A DNA stretch of 57,276 bases from NCBI RefSeq assembly GCF_003675895.1, contig NZ_ML014757.1, positions 1-57,276 of the forward strand. The letters run 5' to 3'. Positions 1-9,713 of the stretch are shown in pieces; position 1 is the first letter of the stretch; each line of letters begins with the position of its first letter. The notes beneath the pieces are model-generated. The model did no database searches, was not told where the DNA came from, and worked only from the letters and a program-made list of their open reading frames with translations. Both the position numbers and the translations under genes were made by a program. Source of the stretch: Parashewanella curva. GTDB lineage: Bacteria > Pseudomonadota > Gammaproteobacteria > Enterobacterales > Shewanellaceae.

Positions 1-1
1 A

Positions 2-100
2 ACACCTTATAACCCCGAGTACGCCGATTACCTTCAAAGGCGTAAACTCAATAAGCAAAGCAGAAACTCTTGGTTTGAACCTGTCATGCCTGCGTTGTGA
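2..100 (+). CDS. Group II intron reverse transcriptase/maturase, C-terminal fragment
   Basis: An open frame enters from the left edge and stops at TGA 98-100, giving 32 visible residues. They include YNPEYADYLQRRK and end NSWFEPVMPAL, which I recognise as the usual C-terminus of bacterial group II intron-encoded proteins, just upstream of domain V. These proteins act as splicing maturase and reverse transcriptase for intron mobility. The catalytic domains are outside the window, so activity cannot be judged. The position directly before a good domain V supports the call. Confidence 0.75.
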   Translation, partial: TPYNPEYADYLQRRKLNKQSRNSWFEPVMPAL

Positions 101-145
101 AGTTGTGAAGTTGCTGGGTAACGTAATATGCCTTAGTGGAGGCTT

Positions 146-220
146 GAGCCGTATGCAGTGAAAGTTGCACGTACGGTTCTTAGGAGAGCGGCATCTGGTA
201 ACAGGTGTCGCTTATCCGAC
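146..220 (+). ncRNA. Group II intron domains V and VI
   Basis: Positions 146-180 match bacterial domain V: GAGCCGTATG, a short stem capped by a GAAA tetraloop, then CACGTACGGTTCT. The catalytic AGC triad is in the 5' strand. Positions about 187-212 form the following hairpin (AGCGGCATCTG, loop, CAGGTGTCGCT), placed where domain VI and the branch point should be. Domain V is well conserved, so the intron may still be functional if the part outside the window is intact. Confidence 0.88.
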
Positions 221-443
221 AAAAATGAGATAGCTGCACCTAAATCACTTGATTTAACTGGGCTATTAGTAAGCGTGTAAATGAGGGAAAAACACTGTTA
301 CACCTTTTTGCTATTCCTGAAAAGGTTCTAACTTCCGACCTCGTAGCACAGTACATTTCAAGATTTTCACAAAAAACATAGGATGAACTGTTGCTACGGG
401 CAAACTTTAATTGTTAGAGGCAAACTATATTGTCTCTTCACAT
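221..443. other. Intron 3' flank, no recognised gene
   Basis: This 223-bp stretch lies between the intron end and the stop of the minus-strand methyltransferase. It has only short open frames. One plus-strand frame ends IPEKVLTSDLVAQYISRF and stops near 380; it could be the tail of a gene that the intron or an earlier element disrupted, but I do not recognise it. No terminator or RNA gene was seen. Confidence 0.4.
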
Positions 444-1349
444 CTATTTCTTGTAATGAAAAACCTTTAACGACTTTTCTTCATCAATATCTGCATAAAC
501 GGCAGGATTTGCAACACGTCCAACAAAAATTAAATTATTGATAGACTCTTCGACTTGTTGCTTTAAAAAATCTGGTGATAACTCTGGTGCATTTAAACAC
601 AACAATAGTTCGCATTGCTCTGACATTAGCTCAGGTAAGCGACGAAGCAACCTCACGTAATCCTTTGTTGCGACAAATGAACCTTTTTGGTTACTTGGCG
701 GATCAGCAATAATTAAATCGTATGGCCCTTGCTTTTTGAGCTTACCCCAAGACTTAAAAATATCATGACCATAGAAACTCGCATTTCCAACAAAGTCATT
801 GAGGTTATGGTTACGCTTACCAATTGAAAGCGCACCTTTACTCATATCAATATTAACAACTGATTCTGCTCCACCCGCCAACGCCGCAATCGAAAAACCA
901 CAAGTATAAGCAAATAAATTAAGTACTTTTTTACCTTGAGTGTTTTGTTGTACCCACTGGCGACCATTTCTCATATCAAGAAACAAACCGTGGTTTTGCC
1001 CTTTTAATAAGTGAACGTTATATTGATTACCGTTCTCAGTAACGACATGAGGTTCTGGCACTTGACCACAAATCAGCTGGGTCTTAGTGCCTAAACCAGA
1101 ACGAAACTGATAAACCAAATTTAGTGGCGTTTCTTCAGCTAACTGCTGCCACCTTTGCTTGATGGCATCTACTATTTGCTCAAGTTCGCTATCCTCTAGT
1201 GGTTTAAAGCTTGTGATTAACAAAACAGGTTCAAACCAATCTAAACACAAATGTTCTGATTGAGGGTATTTCCCTCCTCGACCATGAAACAAGCGCTGGG
1301 TATCTTGAGGAATTTCAAGTTGCTGAATGAAGGTTATAAAAGACTGCAT
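444..1349 (-). CDS. Class I SAM-dependent methyltransferase (RlmI/RlmK-like, COG1092 type)
   Basis: A 301-residue protein, probably an RNA methyltransferase of the RlmI/YccW type. It has the family segment LLKGQNHGLFLDMRNGRQWV, then the SAM-binding motif I VLNLFAYTCGFSIAALAGGA, the acidic motif NIDMSKGAL, and motif IV IADPPSNQKGSF. The last is a variant of the DPPxF signature of rRNA m5C methyltransferases. The protein is shorter than E. coli RlmI (about 396 aa) and lacks the N-terminal PUA domain. It follows holB on the same strand after about 49 bp and may be the last gene of that run. The exact RNA target cannot be read from sequence. Confidence 0.8.
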   Translation of the reverse strand: MQSFITFIQQLEIPQDTQRLFHGRGGKYPQSEHLCLDWFEPVLLITSFKPLEDSELEQIVDAIKQRWQQLAEETPLNLVYQFRSGLGTKTQLICGQVPEPHVVTENGNQYNVHLLKGQNHGLFLDMRNGRQWVQQNTQGKKVLNLFAYTCGFSIAALAGGAESVVNIDMSKGALSIGKRNHNLNDFVGNASFYGHDIFKSWGKLKKQGPYDLIIADPPSNQKGSFVATKDYVRLLRRLPELMSEQCELLLCLNAPELSPDFLKQQVEESINNLIFVGRVANPAVYADIDEEKSLKVFHYKK

Positions 1350-1398
1350 CGACTCAGTGATCCAATAATTGAGAAATCTAATTTAGAAATTAACTAAA

Positions 1399-2325
1399 TC
1401 AAGAATTAACTAAATGACGATATTTAATAAGAAACTGCTGGCATAACGCTGGTGCATTGATGTTACTCATCATAGTGAGCTTTTGTCGAACCTGCATGAC
1501 ATCAGATGCTAATGCTATAACACTGGAATGCAATAAGGCATCACTGTACTTCCCTTGCAAAACAAACTGACGAAGCACCAGATATAAAACATCTAAAGCA
1601 TCAACGATATCTTGCTCGTTAGTTGCAAGAAAACACTGGCTTAAATGCCCAAGGCTCAAGCTTTCTGCCCAAGCTTTACGATAGTTGAGTAAAGCTTGAT
1701 AGTGACCAGAATCAATAGCCGACATCAGCTCTAAAGGACCTCCGACGAGAGGAATACACCAAGTGGCATCACCTTTGACATCAGAATGTTGACTCAACCA
1801 ATCTAATATCTGTTTTTTATCCGGTTTTCTTATTGCTAGCTTTTGACAACGACTCGAAATCGTCGCCATCAATAAATTAGGTGAGTCGGTTTGTAGCAAT
1901 AATAAGGTGTCATCACCCGGTTCTTCGAGTGTTTTTAGAAGCGCATTAGCAGCTGCTTGATTTAACTTTTCGCAATGATGAATCACAGCTACTCTACGAC
2001 CACTTTGTTGTGCTGTGGTTGCAAGACTTTGACAAAGCTGGCGAATTTGATCCACCTTGATTTGACTACCATCAGGCTTAATGGTGTGTAAATCTGGGTG
2101 ATTTCCTGCCTCAACGAGATGACAGCCACGACAAAACCCACAAGCCCCTTTTGACGTGGGCTTTTCGCATAATGCCGTTTGTGCAAGGTGCGCCAACAAT
2201 AACTCAGCTCCATAGCCAGATTCGATGCCCAATAGCTGTGCATGTGGCAAGCTATCACTATTCAGTTGATTATAAAAAACCTGCCTTGCATCATCTAACC
2301 AAGAGAGTTGAGTTAATTTAACCAT
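1399..2325 (-). CDS. holB: DNA polymerase III subunit delta'
   Basis: A 308-residue clamp-loader subunit that joins DnaX and delta to load the beta clamp. The zinc-finger cysteines C53, C62, C65 and C68 are spaced as in delta' (C-x8-C-x2-C-x2-C). The P-loop position reads [12 protein letters not shown], which is degenerate, in keeping with E. coli delta' not hydrolysing [12 protein letters not shown] and the SRC motif (SSRCQ) are present. The start overlaps the end of tmk by 13 bp, the usual tmk-holB order in gammaproteobacteria, so the two are almost certainly cotranscribed. Confidence 0.95.
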   Translation of the reverse strand: MVKLTQLSWLDDARQVFYNQLNSDSLPHAQLLGIESGYGAELLLAHLAQTALCEKPTSKGACGFCRGCHLVEAGNHPDLHTIKPDGSQIKVDQIRQLCQSLATTAQQSGRRVAVIHHCEKLNQAAANALLKTLEEPGDDTLLLLQTDSPNLLMATISSRCQKLAIRKPDKKQILDWLSQHSDVKGDATWCIPLVGGPLELMSAIDSGHYQALLNYRKAWAESLSLGHLSQCFLATNEQDIVDALDVLYLVLRQFVLQGKYSDALLHSSVIALASDVMQVRQKLTMMSNINAPALCQQFLIKYRHLVNS

Positions 2326-2948
2326 GGCATCGCCTGCAGTGCGCTAATAATGTCTTTATGAACTTCGGTAATATTCTGACTTGCATCAATCACATAAATA
2401 GAATCATCTTTTGATGCTTCTTGTAAGTATCGAGCTCTAGCTCGTTGGAAAAAATCCATTTTTTGCTGTTCAATTCTATCCAGTGCGCCTCGATTTGCAG
2501 CACGTGATAAACCCAATTGAGGATCGATATCCAAATACAAGGTTAAGTCAGGTTTAAAACCTTGCAAGGTAATTTCACTTAACGAGTCAACGAGGTTGGA
2601 TAAACCGCGCCCTCCTCCTTGATAGGCTAATGAAGATAAATTATGCCTATCTCCAATTACCCATTCACCTTTATCAAGTGCTGGTTTTATCACATTGGCG
2701 ATGAGCTGTGCTCTTGCAGCATAAATAAGTAAACATTCTGATTCATCACAAAGTGGATCATTGTCATCAGCGACTTTTACTAGATCACGCATTTTTTCAG
2801 CGAGTGGCGTACCACCCGGCTCGCGAGTACAAACAATGGTTTGTCCTGTGTGCTTTTCAATATAATCACGAACTAAATTGATGGCGCTAGATTTTCCAGC
2901 ACCTTCAAGGCCCTCAATAACAATAAATTTGCCTTGTTCTACGGTCAT
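2313..2948 (-). CDS. tmk: Thymidylate kinase
   Basis: A 211-residue dTMP kinase producing dTDP for DNA synthesis in the cytoplasm. The P-loop GLEGAGKS is at residues 13-20, followed by the substrate-binding [16 protein letters not shown] segment and a LID region rich in arginine (about 140-160). Length is typical. The gene overlaps mltG upstream by 4 bp (ATGA) and holB downstream by 13 bp, so mltG, tmk and holB are translationally coupled. Confidence 0.97.
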   Translation of the reverse strand: MTVEQGKFIVIEGLEGAGKSSAINLVRDYIEKHTGQTIVCTREPGGTPLAEKMRDLVKVADDNDPLCDESECLLIYAARAQLIANVIKPALDKGEWVIGDRHNLSSLAYQGGGRGLSNLVDSLSEITLQGFKPDLTLYLDIDPQLGLSRAANRGALDRIEQQKMDFFQRARARYLQEASKDDSIYVIDASQNITEVHKDIISALQAMPWLN

Positions 2949-3943
2949 TTTCTATTTCTCTGGTACTGATTCACAGCTCGATTGTGTTGTCTTAATGTTC
3001 TTGAAAAAATATGACTGCCATCATTTCTAGAAACAAAATATAAGTAATTTACATCAGCAGGATGAGCTGCTGCTTGAATGGATGCAAGACTTGGCGCTGC
3101 AATTGGTGTTGGCGGTAAGCCATTTATTCGATAGGTATTAAAAGGTGTTTTTTCCCTAAGATCTTTACGAGTAATATTTCCCTTAAATCTCTCACCCATT
3201 CCATAAATAACTGTTGGATCAGTTTGCAGGCGCATTTTCTTACTTAAACGATTATTAAACACCGCTGAAATAACGTCTCGCTCACTCGGTTTTGCAGTTT
3301 CTTTTTCGATGATGGATGCCAAAATGAGTAACTCATATGGACTATTAACCTGAACATTTTCAGCTCGGTTATCCCATATCTTTTGCAATTCGGTTTGCAT
3401 TTTTTTGTAGCTCTGATTAAGAATATCCAGCAGCTTTGTTGAAGACGTGTACTGGTAAGTATCTGGAAAAAACTTTCCTTCAGGTTTACCTGAAGTGTCT
3501 CCATTGAGCTTTAATACTTGTTCAAAAATATCATTATCTACTTCAAGTCTCGGTTGTCGTTGAAGCAAAGCTAACCATTGTTGAATCGTATGCCCTTCTA
3601 TCAAAGTCACTCGGTATTTTTTAACATCACCCGTGTTTAACTTAGTAATGAGGGTAAGCGGTGTATCTTTTGGTGTTAACTGATAAACACCTTTTTGTAG
3701 ATTTTGATGCTCAGGATAAAGCTTTAGATAAAGTTTGAATTTCCACACATCAATAAGATCACCCTGACGTGCCAGTTTGTTCAGTGTGCCATTCATCGAG
3801 GCACCACGTTCTACCCACAATTCTCTCGGTTCAGAGATCTTCATTGGCGTCTTCATGTATGATTCGACTTGTTGCTTAACAACAAGCACCGTAGCAATCA
3901 CACTTATGGACAAAACCGAAAGCGTTATTTTCAGCCATTTCAT
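2945..3943 (-). CDS. mltG: Endolytic murein transglycosylase MltG
   Basis: A 332-residue YceG-family enzyme that cleaves nascent peptidoglycan glycan strands and so sets their length. One N-terminal membrane segment (about residues 5-23) anchors it in the inner membrane with the catalytic part in the periplasm. A LysM-like region precedes the catalytic domain, whose signature [13 protein letters not shown] (catalytic Glu at about 213-215) and [14 protein letters not shown] are intact. The start ATG overlaps the pabC stop (ATGA) and its own stop overlaps the tmk start, the conserved pabC-mltG-tmk-holB order. Confidence 0.96.
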   Translation of the reverse strand: MKWLKITLSVLSISVIATVLVVKQQVESYMKTPMKISEPRELWVERGASMNGTLNKLARQGDLIDVWKFKLYLKLYPEHQNLQKGVYQLTPKDTPLTLITKLNTGDVKKYRVTLIEGHTIQQWLALLQRQPRLEVDNDIFEQVLKLNGDTSGKPEGKFFPDTYQYTSSTKLLDILNQSYKKMQTELQKIWDNRAENVQVNSPYELLILASIIEKETAKPSERDVISAVFNNRLSKKMRLQTDPTVIYGMGERFKGNITRKDLREKTPFNTYRINGLPPTPIAAPSLASIQAAAHPADVNYLYFVSRNDGSHIFSRTLRQHNRAVNQYQRNRK

Positions 3944-4788
3944 AAGCTGACTCCTAACTGAGATCTTAGCATCTCAGTTATCGGACTTTTAGCTAATGTC
4001 ATGTCATCAACTTGCACAATATCAACCACGCCCATCAAGCTATTGGTTATGAAAGCATGTTGCATAAGCTTAATTTTTTCTTTTGGAATGGACAGAACTT
4101 CAACGTGTTCACCAGACTCAAGTAATTGCTGGATGACTTGTTCTCGCATGACACCGGATACACCACTTTGGGAAAGGCAAGGGGTTGACCACTTATCACC
4201 ATCATGAAAAAAAATATTCGCCATTGACGATTCAATCACCATATCGTCAGTATCCATGACCAGCCAATCTTGGAAACCTTCATTCAATGGTTGAGATTTT
4301 ATCATCACTTGTTCCAAACGGTTCAAGTGTTTCATTCCCGCTAATATTGGTTGCTTGGCTAATTTTATTTCTGAACTTTGAAGTTTTATACCTTGCTTCT
4401 GCCAATTTATATATAGCTCTGGCAGTGAAAATGTAGAAACCAACTCAGTAACACTGGATGAATCTGGTGCTTGGTAGCCACGACCACCGACACCACGAGA
4501 GATAAGAAGCTTTAGTCCTTGTGAAGGATATTGAAGCGCGATTTTCTTTAGGTGTTCAATGAGCAGTGGACTAGGACTCCAGAATTGATCGTCTACTTTT
4601 ATCTGTAATCGAAAAGCGGCTTGTGTGAGCCGCTGGATATGAGTTTCAAGAAACTGAATTTGCCCATGTGAATCTATGCACATTGTTGCAAATACACCAT
4701 CACCATAAGCCATTCCTCGATCAAAGGCATTACAATGCTTTCCCTGCAAATCAGATTGCCTCTGACCATTTATCCATAACTTTTGCAT
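3940..4788 (-). CDS. pabC: Aminodeoxychorismate lyase
   Basis: A PLP-dependent fold-type IV enzyme of about 282 residues that converts 4-amino-4-deoxychorismate to p-aminobenzoate and pyruvate for folate synthesis. The motif GMKHLNRLEQVM contains the expected PLP lysine, and the N-terminal RGMAYGDGVFAT and central ESSMANIFF segments are typical. I choose the ATG at 4788, preceded by AGGA at a good distance, rather than the TTG at 4794. It starts 2 bp after the dcd stop and overlaps mltG by 4 bp. Confidence 0.93.
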   Translation of the reverse strand: MQKLWINGQRQSDLQGKHCNAFDRGMAYGDGVFATMCIDSHGQIQFLETHIQRLTQAAFRLQIKVDDQFWSPSPLLIEHLKKIALQYPSQGLKLLISRGVGGRGYQAPDSSSVTELVSTFSLPELYINWQKQGIKLQSSEIKLAKQPILAGMKHLNRLEQVMIKSQPLNEGFQDWLVMDTDDMVIESSMANIFFHDGDKWSTPCLSQSGVSGVMREQVIQQLLESGEHVEVLSIPKEKIKLMQHAFITNSLMGVVDIVQVDDMTLAKSPITEMLRSQLGVSL

Positions 4789-4790
4789 TA

Positions 4791-5372
4791 TCAATCCTGA
4801 CTAATACGACTGGCTACAGCTTCTTGTTGGTCTTTATATTTGGCACTTTTACGTTTGTTGTAAGGTCTAGCCACTGGTGTTGAGAGTCGCTCAAAGTTCA
4901 ATGCACCAATGGTCATATTTGGTCGTAGTGCCAGCGGTAATTTACCGCTATTGTAAAACTCTAAAACAATTTTTCCTTGCCAGCCCGGATCGATTCGATG
5001 AGCGGTAACGTGAACCATTAAGCCCAATCGAGCCAAGGACGAACGACCATCTAACCAACCCACTATGTCAGCAGGTAAAGTGACACTTTCATAGGTCACT
5101 GCGAGCGCTAATTCCCCAGGGTGAAGGAAGAAAGCTTCACCATCTGGAATATCAATTTGCTCGCTCATAACTCTATCTAGCGCTTCTTGCACATCAGCAC
5201 TAGGACCACTTAAATCGATAAATGGCGCAGTGTGATCTTTAAATACACGAAACTGATTACCTAATCGAACATCCATACTGACTCCCGAAATGGCTTCAGG
5301 CTCTGGTCTTGGAGTAATAATGATTTCTTGGTTATCTAACGCTTTTTCGATTTCAATATCAGTTAAACGCAT
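4791..5372 (-). CDS. dcd: dCTP deaminase
   Basis: A 193-residue enzyme that deaminates dCTP to dUTP, the main source of dUMP for thymidylate synthesis in enterobacteria-like species. R110-S111-S112 ([10 protein letters not shown]) and the catalytic E138 ([10 protein letters not shown]) sit exactly as in E. coli Dcd, and the trimer-forming [10 protein letters not shown] segment is intact. The gene lies between udk and pabC, with 67 bp to udk upstream and only 2 bp to pabC downstream, so it probably heads the dcd-pabC-mltG-tmk-holB unit. Confidence 0.97.
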   Translation of the reverse strand: MRLTDIEIEKALDNQEIIITPRPEPEAISGVSMDVRLGNQFRVFKDHTAPFIDLSGPSADVQEALDRVMSEQIDIPDGEAFFLHPGELALAVTYESVTLPADIVGWLDGRSSLARLGLMVHVTAHRIDPGWQGKIVLEFYNSGKLPLALRPNMTIGALNFERLSTPVARPYNKRKSAKYKDQQEAVASRISQD

Positions 5373-5409
5373 TTTTAATTAGATTCCTTGTGCCAAATAC
5401 AATGTCCTT

Positions 5410-5438
5410 CCACTAGCCTCAATAACCTAAGCTAGTGG
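5410..5438 (-). terminator. Hairpin between udk and dcd
   Basis: Arms CCACTAGC (5410-5417) and GCTAGTGG (5431-5438) form an 8-bp perfect stem with a 13-nt loop just after the udk stop. No T-run follows on either strand, so it may be an attenuator, an RNA-processing hairpin or a weak terminator rather than a classic intrinsic terminator. Confidence 0.45.
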
Positions 5439-5439
5439 G

Positions 5440-6081
5440 TTACTTCGCCAATAAATGTTGAATTCTGGCTTTGAGTATGTCTGTTGCAATACGGTTTTTA
5501 CCGCCTCTTGGAACAATAATATCAGCATATTGCTTAGAAGGTTCAATGAATTGCATAAACATAGGACGAACAGTCTTTTTATACTGTGAAATAACCGATT
5601 CCATCGTACGACCACGCTCTTCAACATCACGCTGTAAACGACGCAAAAAGCAAATATCTAATGGAGTATCCATGAACACACTCGCATCAAAAAGTTCTCT
5701 TAGTTTAGGGTCGGTAAGCAGTAGAATCCCCTCAAGAATAATGACTTTTTTAGGTGTGATGTGGTTAGTCTCATCAGGCTTTCGGGTATGAGTTACATAA
5801 CAATATTGTGGGATCTCAATATCATTACCCGCTTTCAGCTCCAACAGGTGCTCTCTAAGTAAAGCGTGATCCATAGACTGTGGATGGTCATAGTTAGTCT
5901 TGACTCTTTCTTCCATGGTCATGTGGGTTTGATCATGATAGTAGGCATCTTCGTTAATTACGGCAATTTGGTCCGTTCCTAGATCACGTCTAAGTTCATC
6001 GAAAATCGTCCTTGCAATTAAACTCTTTCCTGAGGCTGATGCTCCTGCGATAGCGATGATCACACACTGCTGAGAATTCAT
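5440..6081 (-). CDS. udk: Uridine kinase
   Basis: A 213-residue pyrimidine salvage kinase that phosphorylates uridine and cytidine to UMP and CMP. The P-loop GASASGKS is at residues 13-20, followed by the typical [10 protein letters not shown] and YDHPQSMDH nucleoside-binding segments and the [14 protein letters not shown] arginine-rich lid. Length matches the family. It lies 9 bp downstream of mrp and 67 bp upstream of dcd on the same strand. AAGG is suitably spaced before ATG 6081. Confidence 0.97.
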   Translation of the reverse strand: MNSQQCVIIAIAGASASGKSLIARTIFDELRRDLGTDQIAVINEDAYYHDQTHMTMEERVKTNYDHPQSMDHALLREHLLELKAGNDIEIPQYCYVTHTRKPDETNHITPKKVIILEGILLLTDPKLRELFDASVFMDTPLDICFLRRLQRDVEERGRTMESVISQYKKTVRPMFMQFIEPSKQYADIIVPRGGKNRIATDILKARIQHLLAK

Positions 6082-6090
6082 ACTTATACC

Positions 6091-6927
6091 TTACTCATCA
6101 TCTGAAATACTAATAGAGACACTTGATTGTTGCTGAGCTGCAACTTGCTTCACAATTTGGTTAGCAATCTGAATATATAAATCACTAATGGCAGAGTCTG
6201 GGTCTGAAACCAAAGTTGGTTTACCCATATCCATAGCTTCCCGAATACTGAGTTGTAACGGTAACGCTCCCAAAAATGGAACTTGATATTGCTCTGCGGT
6301 GCGTTTACCACCTTGTGCACCAAAAATAGGCTCTTGGTGATTACATTGGCTGCAAATATGAATACTCATATTCTCCACGACCCCTAATATTGGCACATTC
6401 ACCTTTTGGAACATCTGAATCCCTTTACGGGCATCAGACAAAGCAACATCTTGAGGAGTGGTAACGATAACAGCACCTGTTAATGGCACTTTTTGAGATA
6501 GCGTTAACTGAATATCCCCCGTACCCGGCGGCATATCAACAAATAGGTAATCTAACTCAGGCCAAGCCGTTTCATTCATCAACTGAGTTAATGCGCCTGC
6601 TGCCATTGGACCACGCCAGATAGCAGCGTCCTCACTATTGATCAGAAAACCAATGGATTGAGCGGTAATGCCATGAGCCGAAGCTGCTGTCATTTTTTTC
6701 TCACCAACCGCATCAGGTTTAAAATCCTCAATTCCTAGCATTAAAGGAATGGACGGACCATAAATATCCGCATCTAATACCCCAACTTTGGCTCCTGTTC
6801 TCGCCATTGCAAGCGCAAGGTTTACCGTGGTGGTTGACTTACCAACACCACCTTTACCCGATGCGACGGCAATTACATGCTTAACCGATTTTAATAAGAG
6901 TGAAGAATTCTGATTTGGTGGATTCAT
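6091..6927 (-). CDS. apbC: Mrp/ApbC family iron-sulfur carrier ATPase, N-terminal domain missing
   Basis: A P-loop ATPase that holds and transfers [4Fe-4S] clusters. The deviant Walker A GKGGVGKST lies near residues 24-32, with DADIYGPSIP, the DMPPGTGDIQLTL Walker B region and the cluster-binding CSQC near the C-terminus. E. coli Mrp has about 369 residues, including an N-terminal MIP18/DUF59 domain of about 95; here only 278 follow the chosen ATG at 6927. The frame can be extended to a GTG at 7020, but the extra 31 residues do not look like a complete DUF59 domain and neither start has a clear ribosome site. A 270-bp inverted-repeat element begins 25 bp upstream of that GTG, which suggests the element removed the original 5' end and promoter. 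The ATPase part itself looks intact. Confidence 0.85.
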   Translation of the reverse strand: MNPPNQNSSLLLKSVKHVIAVASGKGGVGKSTTTVNLALAMARTGAKVGVLDADIYGPSIPLMLGIEDFKPDAVGEKKMTAASAHGITAQSIGFLINSEDAAIWRGPMAAGALTQLMNETAWPELDYLFVDMPPGTGDIQLTLSQKVPLTGAVIVTTPQDVALSDARKGIQMFQKVNVPILGVVENMSIHICSQCNHQEPIFGAQGGKRTAEQYQVPFLGALPLQLSIREAMDMGKPTLVSDPDSAISDLYIQIANQIVKQVAAQQQSSVSISISDDE

Positions 6928-7044
6928 AATGCGTTTACGCAACCCGCAGAAAAATTTGCCCAAGTTTACCAGATAAACGTGATATTCGTCTTGTTGAGCG
7001 ATTATTTTTAGAGCGAACACATCAATAAATTGTCATGTTTTTCT

Positions 7045-7314
7045 AGAGGCCGTTTCCGATTAAAGATTTTTTGATTTGTTACTGCCTAAAATTGGCAAAA
7101 TTAAGGCACGAAGATTGAAGTTTAGTGAACTAAACGAAAACTGAGTAACGCAAAGTTTGCAAGTTTTGGGCGTAACCCGAAGGGCTGCGTTCCTTTTTTG
7201 TTTAAACTTCGTTGAAAAATGCTCATGTAGAATAACTACACTTCACACTTTACACCTAAATTAACCTAAAAAATTAACTGCAGCAAATCAAAAATCTAAT
7301 CGGGTACGGCCTCT
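7045..7314. repeat. 270-bp miniature inverted-repeat element (family A)
   Basis: The two ends are inverted copies of about 32 bp: the left begins AGAGGCCGTTTCCGATTA and the right, reverse complemented, begins AGAGGCCGTACCCGATTA. Both continue through GATTTTTTGATTTG with small differences. No open reading frame of note lies inside, so this is MITE-like and would depend on a transposase elsewhere. It fills most of the divergent mrp-metG gap. No obvious target-site duplication was found. Confidence 0.75.
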
Positions 7315-7430
7315 GAAGTGTAATTACCAAGGCAACAAATCAACGCCTAATCCACTTTCATTAATGAAAAGTTTAAGTACATCAGTTAAGATGCCAGCAA
7401 TTGTAAGAAATATTTATACGAAAGAAGAAA

Positions 7431-9458
7431 ATGGCTGACACTCAACGCAAAATTTTAGCGACTTATGCACTTCCATACGCCAACGGCTCTATCCATCTAG
7501 GCCATATGCTTGGTTTTATCAAAACTGACATTTGGACACGTTATCAAAAGCTTCGTGGTCACGAATGTCATTTCGTTTGTGCTGACGATGCTCACGGCAC
7601 CCCAATCATGCTTAAAGCTCAACAGATGGGTATTAAGCCAGAAGAAATGATTGCAGCAGTTCAAAAAGAACATGAGCAAGATTTTGCCGATTTTAGAATC
7701 GCTTTCGATAACTACCACACTACTCACAGTGAAGAAAACAAAGCGCTAGCAAGTGAAATTTATCTTAAATTAAAAGAAAACGGCTACATTAAAACGCGTA
7801 CCATTTCTCAGCTATTCGATCCTGAAAAGTCCATGTTCTTACCTGATCGCTTTGTTAAAGGCACTTGCCCTAAATGTAAAGCTGAAGAACAATACGGTGA
7901 TAACTGTGATGTATGTAGCGCAACTTATAGCCCTACAGACTTAATTAACCCTAAATCTGCGGTCTCTGGTGCGACACCAGTAATGAAAGACACTGAGCAC
8001 TTCTTCTTTGATTTGCCCGCTTTTGAAGACATGCTGAAAGAGTGGACTCACTCAGGTTCATTACAGCAAGAAATGGCTAACAAGCTGAACGAGTGGTTTG
8101 AGCAAGGTCTACAACAATGGGATATCACCCGTGACGCACCCTACTTCGGTTTTGAAATCCCTGATGCTGAAGGTAAATATTTCTACGTATGGCTAGACGC
8201 ACCTATCGGTTATATGGGCTCATTTAAAAACCTTTGTGACAAGCGTGGTGATTTGAATTTCAACGAGTTCTGGAAGCAAGATTCAGATGCCGAAGTGTAT
8301 CACTTCATCGGTAAAGACATCATGTACTTCCACAGCCTATTCTGGCCTGCAATGCTTAAAGGCTCTGGCTATCGCCAACCAAACAACGTGTATGTTCATG
8401 GTTTTGTGACCGTTAACGGCGCGAAAATGTCTAAGTCGAAAGGCACATTCATCAAGGCTCGTACTTACCTTGAGCATTTAGATCCTGAATATCTACGTTA
8501 TTACTATGCTGCAAAACTAAACAGCAGAATTGATGACTTAGATTTAAATCTTGAAGATTTTGCTCAGCGTGTGAACTCTGACTTAGTGGGTAAGCTGGTT
8601 AACCTTGCTTCTCGTACTGCTGGCTTTATCAAGAAACGTTTTGACGGCAAGCTAGCGGCTATTGAAGATAAAACGCTTATCGAGCAATTTATTGCTAAGA
8701 AAGATGCGATTGCAGAAAGCTATGAAGCGCGTGAATTTGGCAAAGCCATGCGTGACATTATGGCTCTGGCTGATATCGCGAATGCTTATGTTGCTGAAAT
8801 GGAACCTTGGAAACTTGTAAAAGAAGAAGACAAGTTACCTTTAGCACACCAAGTATGTAGCACTGCCTTAAACCTATTCCGTATTCTAGTGACTTACTTG
8901 AAGCCAGTTCTTCCACGTCTATCACAAGATGTTGAAGCCTTTATGAATATAGAGCTAACTTGGGGTAGCCTAGATGCTGATTTTGCTAACCATGAAATCA
9001 ATGCATTCAAACCAATGATGCAACGTATTGAAATGGATAAAGTGAATACCATGGTTGAAGCATCTAAAGAACATTTAGAAGCTACTAACAAACCTCAAGT
9101 AACTGGTCCTTTAGCTGATGATCCAATCTCAGATACTATTGAATTTAATGACTTTGCTAAATTAGATCTTCGAATTGCAAAAATTGCAAAGGCTGAACAT
9201 GTTGAAGGCGCAGATAAACTACTTAAATTCCAGCTCGATCTTGGTGGTGAAACTAAGCAAGTCTTTGCGGGCATAAAGTCAGCTTATAACCCTGAAGATT
9301 TGGAAGGCAAGCTAACTGTTATGGTTGCTAACCTAGCTCCTCGTAAAATGAAATTTGGCATTTCTGAAGGCATGGTGTTAGCTGCTGGCCCTGGTGGGAA
9401 GGATCTTTGGATTTTAGAACCACATGAAGGTGCACAGCCTGGTATGCGAGTCAAATAA
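7431..9458 (+). CDS. metG: Methionine--tRNA ligase
   Basis: A 675-residue class I aminoacyl-tRNA synthetase charging tRNA-Met, including initiator tRNA. The HIGH motif appears as HLGH (residues 22-25), the zinc knuckle uses C146, C149, C159 and C162, and KMSKS lies at 332-336. The C-terminal part (about 575-675) is the EMAPII/Trbp111-like tRNA-binding and dimerisation domain ([22 protein letters not shown]). Length equals the E. coli-type enzyme. AAGAAG just before ATG gives a good start. It is divergent from mrp, with the MITE between them. Confidence 0.98.
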   Translation: MADTQRKILATYALPYANGSIHLGHMLGFIKTDIWTRYQKLRGHECHFVCADDAHGTPIMLKAQQMGIKPEEMIAAVQKEHEQDFADFRIAFDNYHTTHSEENKALASEIYLKLKENGYIKTRTISQLFDPEKSMFLPDRFVKGTCPKCKAEEQYGDNCDVCSATYSPTDLINPKSAVSGATPVMKDTEHFFFDLPAFEDMLKEWTHSGSLQQEMANKLNEWFEQGLQQWDITRDAPYFGFEIPDAEGKYFYVWLDAPIGYMGSFKNLCDKRGDLNFNEFWKQDSDAEVYHFIGKDIMYFHSLFWPAMLKGSGYRQPNNVYVHGFVTVNGAKMSKSKGTFIKARTYLEHLDPEYLRYYYAAKLNSRIDDLDLNLEDFAQRVNSDLVGKLVNLASRTAGFIKKRFDGKLAAIEDKTLIEQFIAKKDAIAESYEAREFGKAMRDIMALADIANAYVAEMEPWKLVKEEDKLPLAHQVCSTALNLFRILVTYLKPVLPRLSQDVEAFMNIELTWGSLDADFANHEINAFKPMMQRIEMDKVNTMVEASKEHLEATNKPQVTGPLADDPISDTIEFNDFAKLDLRIAKIAKAEHVEGADKLLKFQLDLGGETKQVFAGIKSAYNPEDLEGKLTVMVANLAPRKMKFGISEGMVLAAGPGGKDLWILEPHEGAQPGMRVK

Positions 9459-9499
9459 TCAACAGTGCGGCTAATTGTGTAGTTCAAGACAGAACAGTT

Positions 9500-9520
9500 C
9501 GAAATAGCTAGCCTATTTCG
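9500..9520 (+). terminator. Possible metG terminator hairpin
   Basis: CGAAATAG and CTATTTCG pair perfectly around a 5-nt loop about 40 bp after the metG stop. The following bases (AGCTTCTCT) are only moderately T-rich, so intrinsic termination is uncertain. Confidence 0.4.
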
Positions 9521-9537
9521 AGCTTCTCTAGCGTATA

Positions 9538-9580
9538 TACTCGTGATATTTGAAGATGCAACTTTCAGGTATCATGAATA
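9538..9580. repeat. 43-bp relic of the family C inverted-repeat element
   Basis: TA, then CTCGTGATATTTGAAGATGC and ACTTTCAGG, then TATCATGAA and TA. The left part matches, almost base for base, the terminal repeat of the element at 54697-54956, and the right part matches the opposite terminus. It is therefore an element reduced to its two tips between TA dinucleotides. The remainder of 9459-9713 shows no gene; the patatin promoter must lie in 9581-9713. Confidence 0.65.
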
Positions 9581-9713
9581 TTTAACCGACCGCAAGCTGC
9601 CATTAAATCATCGGTTTGTTTTCATGGGCTAACCGTAGACGTCCAAACACCTTTAATCAATCTCAATTTAAGACTCTGGTCAGCTTGGATTACAATATAG
9701 AGTTCATTATCAT

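Larger units (their letters stand above)
1..220 (+). mobile_element. 3' end of a group II intron (cut by window edge)
   Basis: The left edge of the window lies inside a bacterial group II intron. It holds the last codons of the intron-encoded protein (2-100), then domain V (146-180) and a domain VI-like hairpin (about 187-212). The intron 3' boundary is probably near 220, after CCGAC. The 5' part, including the reverse transcriptase core, lies outside the window. The boundary is inferred from domain VI and no exon junction could be checked. Confidence 0.85.

Noticed and set aside
1381-1420. Short direct repeat AATTAACTAAAT at the 3' end of holB
   Set aside because: Only 12 bp, AT-rich, and no further copies; no function suggested.
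7021-7430. Search for a hidden DUF59 coding part beyond the element
   Set aside because: Frames in the 115 bp between the element and metG are short and unlike DUF59, and that stretch is needed for the metG promoter.
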